A model generated the notes under the pieces. It was not told the origin of the DNA and did not search any database. It worked only from the letters and a program-made list of their open reading frames with translations. DNA of 64,000 nt from Agapanthus africanus (taxonomy: Eukaryota; Streptophyta; Magnoliopsida; Asparagales; Amaryllidaceae), in contig CM057338.1 in NCBI GenBank assembly GCA_030015575.1, forward strand, positions 629,850,189-629,914,188, written 5' to 3'. The position numbers and the translations under genes are program-made. Position 1 is the stretch's first letter. Every line of letters begins with the position of its first letter. Shown here in pieces: positions 59,471 through 64,000 of the stretch.

Positions 59471-60689
59471 GCAAGGTATATCTGTAGCTGTATCGCAAGA
59501 TGTGGATGTACCTATCACTAATGGTAAGATACACTATAAGTATACCGATAAGCTATATGTCAAGTATGATAAGCAATAAAGTATCTATAAGGGGTTGTGT
59601 GTGACATGGCAATTATTGACGGTGTGTGTGTAGCATACAATCCGTGCTCGCGCAACATGAACCGTCAATAATATGTTCAGTGTTCTATGGCTGCTAGTCA
59701 CAGTACAACTATATCAAGGAAATAAGGTAAAGGCGTAATTCTAACAATGACGTAGAATATACGACAGGTATTTGAATCCTAGCCCAGACCCATAACGCCA
59801 TGCGGGCGATTCCCCTGTAGATGTTAAATCTACTCACCTACGCTCCACGCTAGGTGAATCCTACCATCTACACCCCCCTGTAGCAGTGTCCGTAGTCCCT
59901 ACCTGCAAACCTGTAAATAAGACATGGAAATCATCTATAAGCCAAATATTTCGCAAAACGCGATATCGAACCAAAACGAGAAACTTGCGTCGCGAACTAA
60001 ACGCGCGTGTGCACGATACACTAAAACGTGTATGTACGCGTCTAAAACCATCGCGACACGCCCCGATACGCTGGATCACAGAACCCTCTTACGTATCGTG
60101 CGTATCGCGCAAACACAACGGACATGCAAAACGATATATTGTCCCAGATTTTCCTACAGGTCAAATCTTATAAAACAGGACATGCCAAAACACTAGACTA
60201 CACAGCATAGAACCCTAGCCAAGACCCCAACACCCATGTCCACTTCCTGGCCACAATTTGCGGCCAGAGGCATTAAATCTGCTGCCAAGATGAAACATTT
60301 GGGGCTCGTGTTCTGGTGGTGTGTTCTAGACCTAGTGTGCATGCCCCAGTTTCCTCATTTTTGTTCTGAAGGGTCCGGGTCAATAGCAGATCACAGAATG
60401 CTAAAATATCGCTTTAAAAACACTAATTTAGCACAAAAGTAAACCCTATGGTATTTTAGTGAAATCCAGGGTTGAATCTCAGTTGAGGTGGCCCTAATAA
60501 CAGTTAAATAGGTAGGGTTAACCAACACAATCATCAATTTGCACAACATCTCACAAATCACCACAACGAGCACTAAACTCATTTTAAACACAAACCGAAG
60601 CTAACTATCACACAACTAAGCAAACTAGGAATTTGGGTTCAGAAAGTATACCCTATAGAGCCCTAGAAGGCAGGAGAAGAAGTGAAAAG

Positions 60690-60980
60690 AGCTGCTACAG
60701 CTGTTGGTGATGTTGGTGCATGTTGCTGCTGCTGAAGTTGCTTGTGCTGTTGATGCTGATGCTGTTACTGCTACTGCTGCTCTTGGTTCTGGTGCTGCCT
60801 CTGCTGCTGATGCTGATGCCTCTGCTATTGCTGCTGCCTGCTCGAGCTGGTGCTGTTGCTGTTGTCTCGAGTTGCTGCTGCTAGCTGTGGCTGTTGCTAA
60901 TGAGGCTGCTGCTGCTACTGTTGTCTGCCGCTGCTCCTTCTGCTTCAGTTGTTGTTGTCTTAGCTGCTGCTGCTGATGTG
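60690..60980. repeat. Imperfect CTG/CAG trinucleotide tract in the G2 LTR
   Basis: About 290 bp dominated by GCTGCT, TGTTGC and related triplets, 0.5-0.8 kb from the U3 start. On the minus strand one frame (60625-61062) reads 145 residues rich in Q, A and S. I treat this as low-complexity sequence, not a gene, because it lacks any domain and lies inside an LTR. Confidence 0.75.
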
Positions 60981-61470
60981 TGTGTGCGTGTGTGTGAATG
61001 TGAGTGGGAGTGAAGTGAGAAGGGAAAATTGAGAGGTAAAGAATGATGGCACAAGAGGTCAACCCCTCTCCCTCTCTCTCTTCATTTAATGAAGCATGGC
61101 CAAGCCATCATGCCCCATTCTCACTCTCTCTCTCTCTCACCAAGGTCAACACAAGAACAATCATTTAAATTTAAAACCCCATTTAAATCCATTTTTCTTT
61201 TAAAAACAACCATATTCAAATAAAAACCCAAAAGCACCTAATACAATATTAAACTAGATTAGGGAATAGTTAGTTCACCATGTTGCTAATCATGGTTAAA
61301 CCCCCAAAACAACCCTAGTTATCATGCACAAGTGTGTGCAAGCCTAGGAAAAATCTAATAAAATACTCAATAAATAGGATAAAATATTTAAAACTCAAAT
61401 TGGTAAACTTTTTATTAAAACCCATTTATTAAAATATAATTAGCTACAAAACACATTCTAAGGTGTTACA

Positions 61471-62482
61471 GTGGCGAATGCGGATGGCATAAGCGTACGT
61501 CATATTTTGGTTGTTTTCTGCAATGGTAGGATTAAATGATGGGATGCATTGCAATTAATGCAAGAAAAAAATAAACCAAGTAAAAGTCGTTGGAACACTT
61601 TGAAAACCACTCGGTTCTTTTCAAAACCAAACTTTTAAATGCGGAGCTTGAACCACTCCTTTTAAAAGCTATCTCGTTCCATCGATTATATCAAGTTCAC
61701 TACGTTCACGGTTTTGCCAAAACCATCCGTAGCCCTCCATCATTTCAGTTAAATATTCGGTAGTATTCAAGCTATGTATTTTGACCTCACGTCAAGGCAT
61801 AGTGATTGGTAGCTGCCGGATATTTATCTGTTTCGTAGATAAAATGCGTTGGTTTGAGACAGTCGTACCGCCATTTTGGCCTACGTCAAGGGTAGGTACG
61901 GGTGGGTTCAAATTAACCTGGATAATGATGGGAAGAACTTGACATGTGACTTATGACATTTTGACCTCACGCCGAGGTCATAAGAGCATGGGGCCAAAAT
62001 CCACATCGGGAGTTTCAAAAGAACCGAAACTTGCTAGCGATGCAAACCATTTGGAGTGTGATGATTCTGGTAGGATTCCTTCAGTTTTATCACACAATGA
62101 TATTTGGATCCCGATCCTACTGTGAGTATATGCTACTCCTCGGGAAATTTCTCACTTAACGATCAATGCTATAAACCAAGTAGGTGTCTAGAAAGGTGTT
62201 AGCAGGGCTACGCCCCCAGGGAAAAGAGGTTATTTAATTAAAGAACTTCGCGAAAGCATTGGAAAACCTCCCTCGAAGTACCGACACTAGCCTGGCTGAA
62301 CGGTTAAGCAAGTATTGTACGGTGAGATTGATCCTGACTAATTCTTACTTTTTGGTTTGAGGAGGGATTCGAGAGACAGTGGGAGCCATCCTGTTTAGAC
62401 AAATTAAAAACCACTCTAAACTTGCAAAAGCATCATGCTAAAGTGTTTCTTCTCTCTCTCCTAATTGCAGCGACCAAACATC
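61471..62482 (+). other. Non-coding leader of element F (3' half)
   Basis: Collinear with A from 4714. It holds a small hairpin (61546-61561), a three-hairpin array (61772-61984), and an imperfect GGGC-TAC-GCCC hairpin near 62200. It ends TCTCTCTCTCCTAATTGCAG|CGACC (AG at 62469-62470). Confidence 0.8.
61772..61984 (+). other. Three-hairpin leader array of element F
   Basis: Stem-loops lie at 61772-61802 (CTATG/CATAG), 61864-61900 (CGTAC/GTACG) and 61950-61984 (CTTATGAC/GTCATAAG). Cores resemble those of A (TTTTGACCTCACG). Confidence 0.65.
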
Positions 62483-64000
62483 ATGACTTGACTTAAGTTA
62501 CTACTAGATAAAAACATACTGACACGGCCAAACTACAAAGATTGGCTCAGGAATGTCAAAATGGCAATCACTTATGACAAGTTGGGGTATCTTCTTACCA
62601 CCAAAGCTCCCCCTGTCCCAGGTCCTAAAACCAGCGTCGCGGATAGGGAAATCCGTAAGACCTGGGAAATCGACTGCGCGAAGGCCAAGTGCCTCGTGCT
62701 TGCCTCTATGGACAACGAACATCAGAGGAGGCACGAGAATATGGACCTCGAATCCATATTTCTCCATACAAAAGAACTGTATGGAGAGCAATCTCGTATC
62801 GCCAGATACGAAGTGTCGAAGAAGTTGTTTTTGGCAAGATTGGCCGTCGGATCATCGGTAGCAGAATACATGCTTAAGATGATTGGCTATATAGAGGAGC
62901 TCGCGGACCTTGGGACCACGTTGGAGAATGAGCTCTATACGGACTTGATTCTTCAGTCCCTTCCTTCCACTTACGCCCAGTTCATCCTGAATTTCAACTT
63001 GCAAGAAAAGGAAGTTGAACTTTCAGAGCCCCTCAACATGCTGAGGAGTGCAGAGGGCACCCTACAGAAAGGTAGGGAAACATCCACTTTGTTTGTAGGA
63101 GGATCTTCCTCTTCTAGGTCCAAGGCTAAAGCCAAGGGAAAGAAGAAGAAAACCCCCGCCAAACCAAGGAGTGGTGTTAGTAAGGTAGATACGAAGGGAA
63201 AGGCAAAAGCAACAAAGGTAGCGGGGAAGCTTGTGGATAAGGAAGAATGCTTTTACTGTCACAAGAGTGGAAACTGGAAGAAAGATTGCAGGGCTTGGAA
63301 AGCCAGAACACAGGATCTGAAGCAGGTTGCGGCTTCAGCTTCAGGTGTGTATGTTATTGAAAACTGTCTATTAATAAACTCTACGTCCTGGGTGTTGGAT
63401 ACCGGATCAGGATCTCATATCTGTAATTCTTTGCAGGTGTTGAGAAAGAGCAGGTTTTTGAAAGCAGGTGACATGACCCTCAAAGTTGCAAACAGAGCTA
63501 GCATGGATGCTGAGTCCGTGGGGGACTATCACCTGGGGTTGTCAGATGGACAACTTTTGGTTTTGCGTAATTGCTATTTTGTACCCAATGCAACTTGCAA
63601 TATCATTTCTGTATCTTTATTATCTAAAGAAGGTTATGAATTTGCATTTGTAAGTAATGTTGTAAACATTCACCTTAATCAAGTTCTGATTGGGTCAGGT
63701 ACATTAAGCAATGGTATATACGTATTAAACTAATCACAGATTTTCAATGTCCAGAATAAACACAAAAGAAAGTCTCCGGAAATAAATCAGACTTTCTTAT
63801 GGCATTATAGACTAGGTCACATCAATGAGAGAAGGTTGACGAAGTTACATACAGAAGGATATTTGGATCCGTTCGAATATCAATCATATGCAACTTGTCA
63901 ATCCTGTCTCAAAGGAAAGATGACAAAGACTCCGTTCACTGGACACGGAGTGAGAGCGAGCGAGCTCTTGGGACTCGTACACAGCGATGTGTGCGGTCCA
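62483..64000 (+). pseudogene. gag-pol of element F, partial and inactivated
   Basis: ATG 62483 is followed by ACT and then TGA (62489-62491) where relatives have GGA, so codon 3 is a stop. The frame is then open through Gag, the K-rich stretch and protease DTGSGSH to a TAA at 63731-63733 (CAA in relatives, codon 417). It continues as integrase zinc-region sequence (WHYRLGH, CQSCLKG) to the window end near HSDVCGP. The knuckle reads CFYCHKSGNWKKDC: the zinc-binding histidine is asparagine (codon 264), which should weaken RNA binding. Confidence 0.93.

Larger units (their letters stand above)
57547..61470 (-). repeat. 5' LTR of G2, a Ty3/gypsy-type element with a 3.9-kb LTR
   Basis: In element sense it starts TGTAACACCTTAGAATG at 61470 and ends GGGTCGTGACA at 57547. 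It shares termini, PBS and several internal blocks with G1 but is otherwise strongly diverged, so it is a separate subfamily. It contains a TA microsatellite (58652-58683), a 33-bp repeat (59379-59470), a CTG/CAG-rich tract (60690-60980) and CT-rich runs (61065-61140). Confidence 0.72.
61471..64000 (+). mobile_element. Element F: Ty1/copia retrotransposon, partial; leader cut by G2, right end outside window
   Basis: Starts abruptly at GTGGCGAATGCGG, in the middle of what is leader in A (4714) and B, directly after the TGTTACA end of the G2 LTR. GTGGC would be the duplication if G2 inserted here; its partner and the F 5' LTR would lie left of the window. It holds the rest of the leader and gag-pol as far as the integrase. 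Confidence 0.85.

Noticed and set aside
60625..61062. 145-residue minus-strand frame rich in Q, A and S
   Set aside because: It is explained by the CTG/CAG tract, lies wholly inside an LTR, and has no domain or supporting context.
1..64000. Host gene, CRISPR array, rRNA or tRNA gene
   Set aside because: No evenly spaced repeat/spacer array, no rRNA or tRNA secondary structure and no intron-exon host protein was seen; the tRNA-like matches are 12-15 nt primer-binding sites.

Overview
This window is plant (almost certainly flowering-plant) repeat DNA. It consists of LTR retrotransposons inserted into one another. I found no host gene, rRNA, tRNA gene, CRISPR array or bacterial-type operon. The assignment rests on Ty1/copia polyproteins (gag, CCHC knuckle, DTGSGSH protease, DD35E integrase, YVDD reverse transcriptase, RNase H), primer-binding sites matching plant initiator-Met tRNA (TGGTATCAGAG...), purine tracts (AAGTGGGAGAT), 2.1-2.2 kb LTRs and 5-bp target-site duplications (TSDs). 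The LTR start carries ATGCCCTAGAGGC, which I associate with the Angela/BARE lineage of copia elements. The species cannot be told from this sequence.

Layout, from outermost to innermost. F (copia, + strand, 61471-64000 and beyond) appears to be cut in its leader by G2. G2 (Ty3/gypsy-type, - strand) shows its 3.9-kb 5' LTR (57547-61470) and about 100 bp of leader. G1 is a relative of G2 (- strand, 4.7-kb 5' LTR at 52770-57449) and appears inserted in the G2 leader. The G1 leader (41022-41929 and 52108-52769) is split by E (copia, - strand, 41930-52107) and bounded on the left by B (copia, + strand, 1-41021, left end outside the window). B holds two insertions: A (copia, + strand, 1475-11894) in its 5' LTR and C (copia, - strand, 15340-36133) in its protease region. 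C holds D (copia-related, + strand, 21952-32161) in its leader. This is a six-level nest, F>G2>G1>B>C>D. Paired LTR identities estimated by eye (B about 97-98%, A about 98%, C about 99%, D about 99.5%) agree with that order.

Coding state. A, B and E have the same 1316-residue gag-pol design. E differs from an open frame by one nonsense codon. A has three nonsense codons and a frameshift. B has two nonsense codons and a YVDD-to-YVDG change and is split by C. C has a nearly complete pol but no recognisable gag. D keeps near-identical LTRs around a collinear, ruined gag-pol, as expected of a non-autonomous element copied in trans. F is partial, with early stops and a broken zinc knuckle.

The most unusual signal is in the 2-kb non-coding leaders. 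Several stem-loops recur in the same order in elements whose primary sequence has diverged, with compensatory changes in the stems. The best is a run of three hairpins sharing one core, whose apical sequence is nearly uniform within an element but differs between elements. The leader is also bounded by a plausible splice donor in the LTR and a strong pyrimidine-tract/CAG acceptor a few bases before the gag ATG. The LTRs of A and B carry dense TTGAC (W-box-like) arrays. All boundaries, identities and structures were read by eye and no folding or database search was run.
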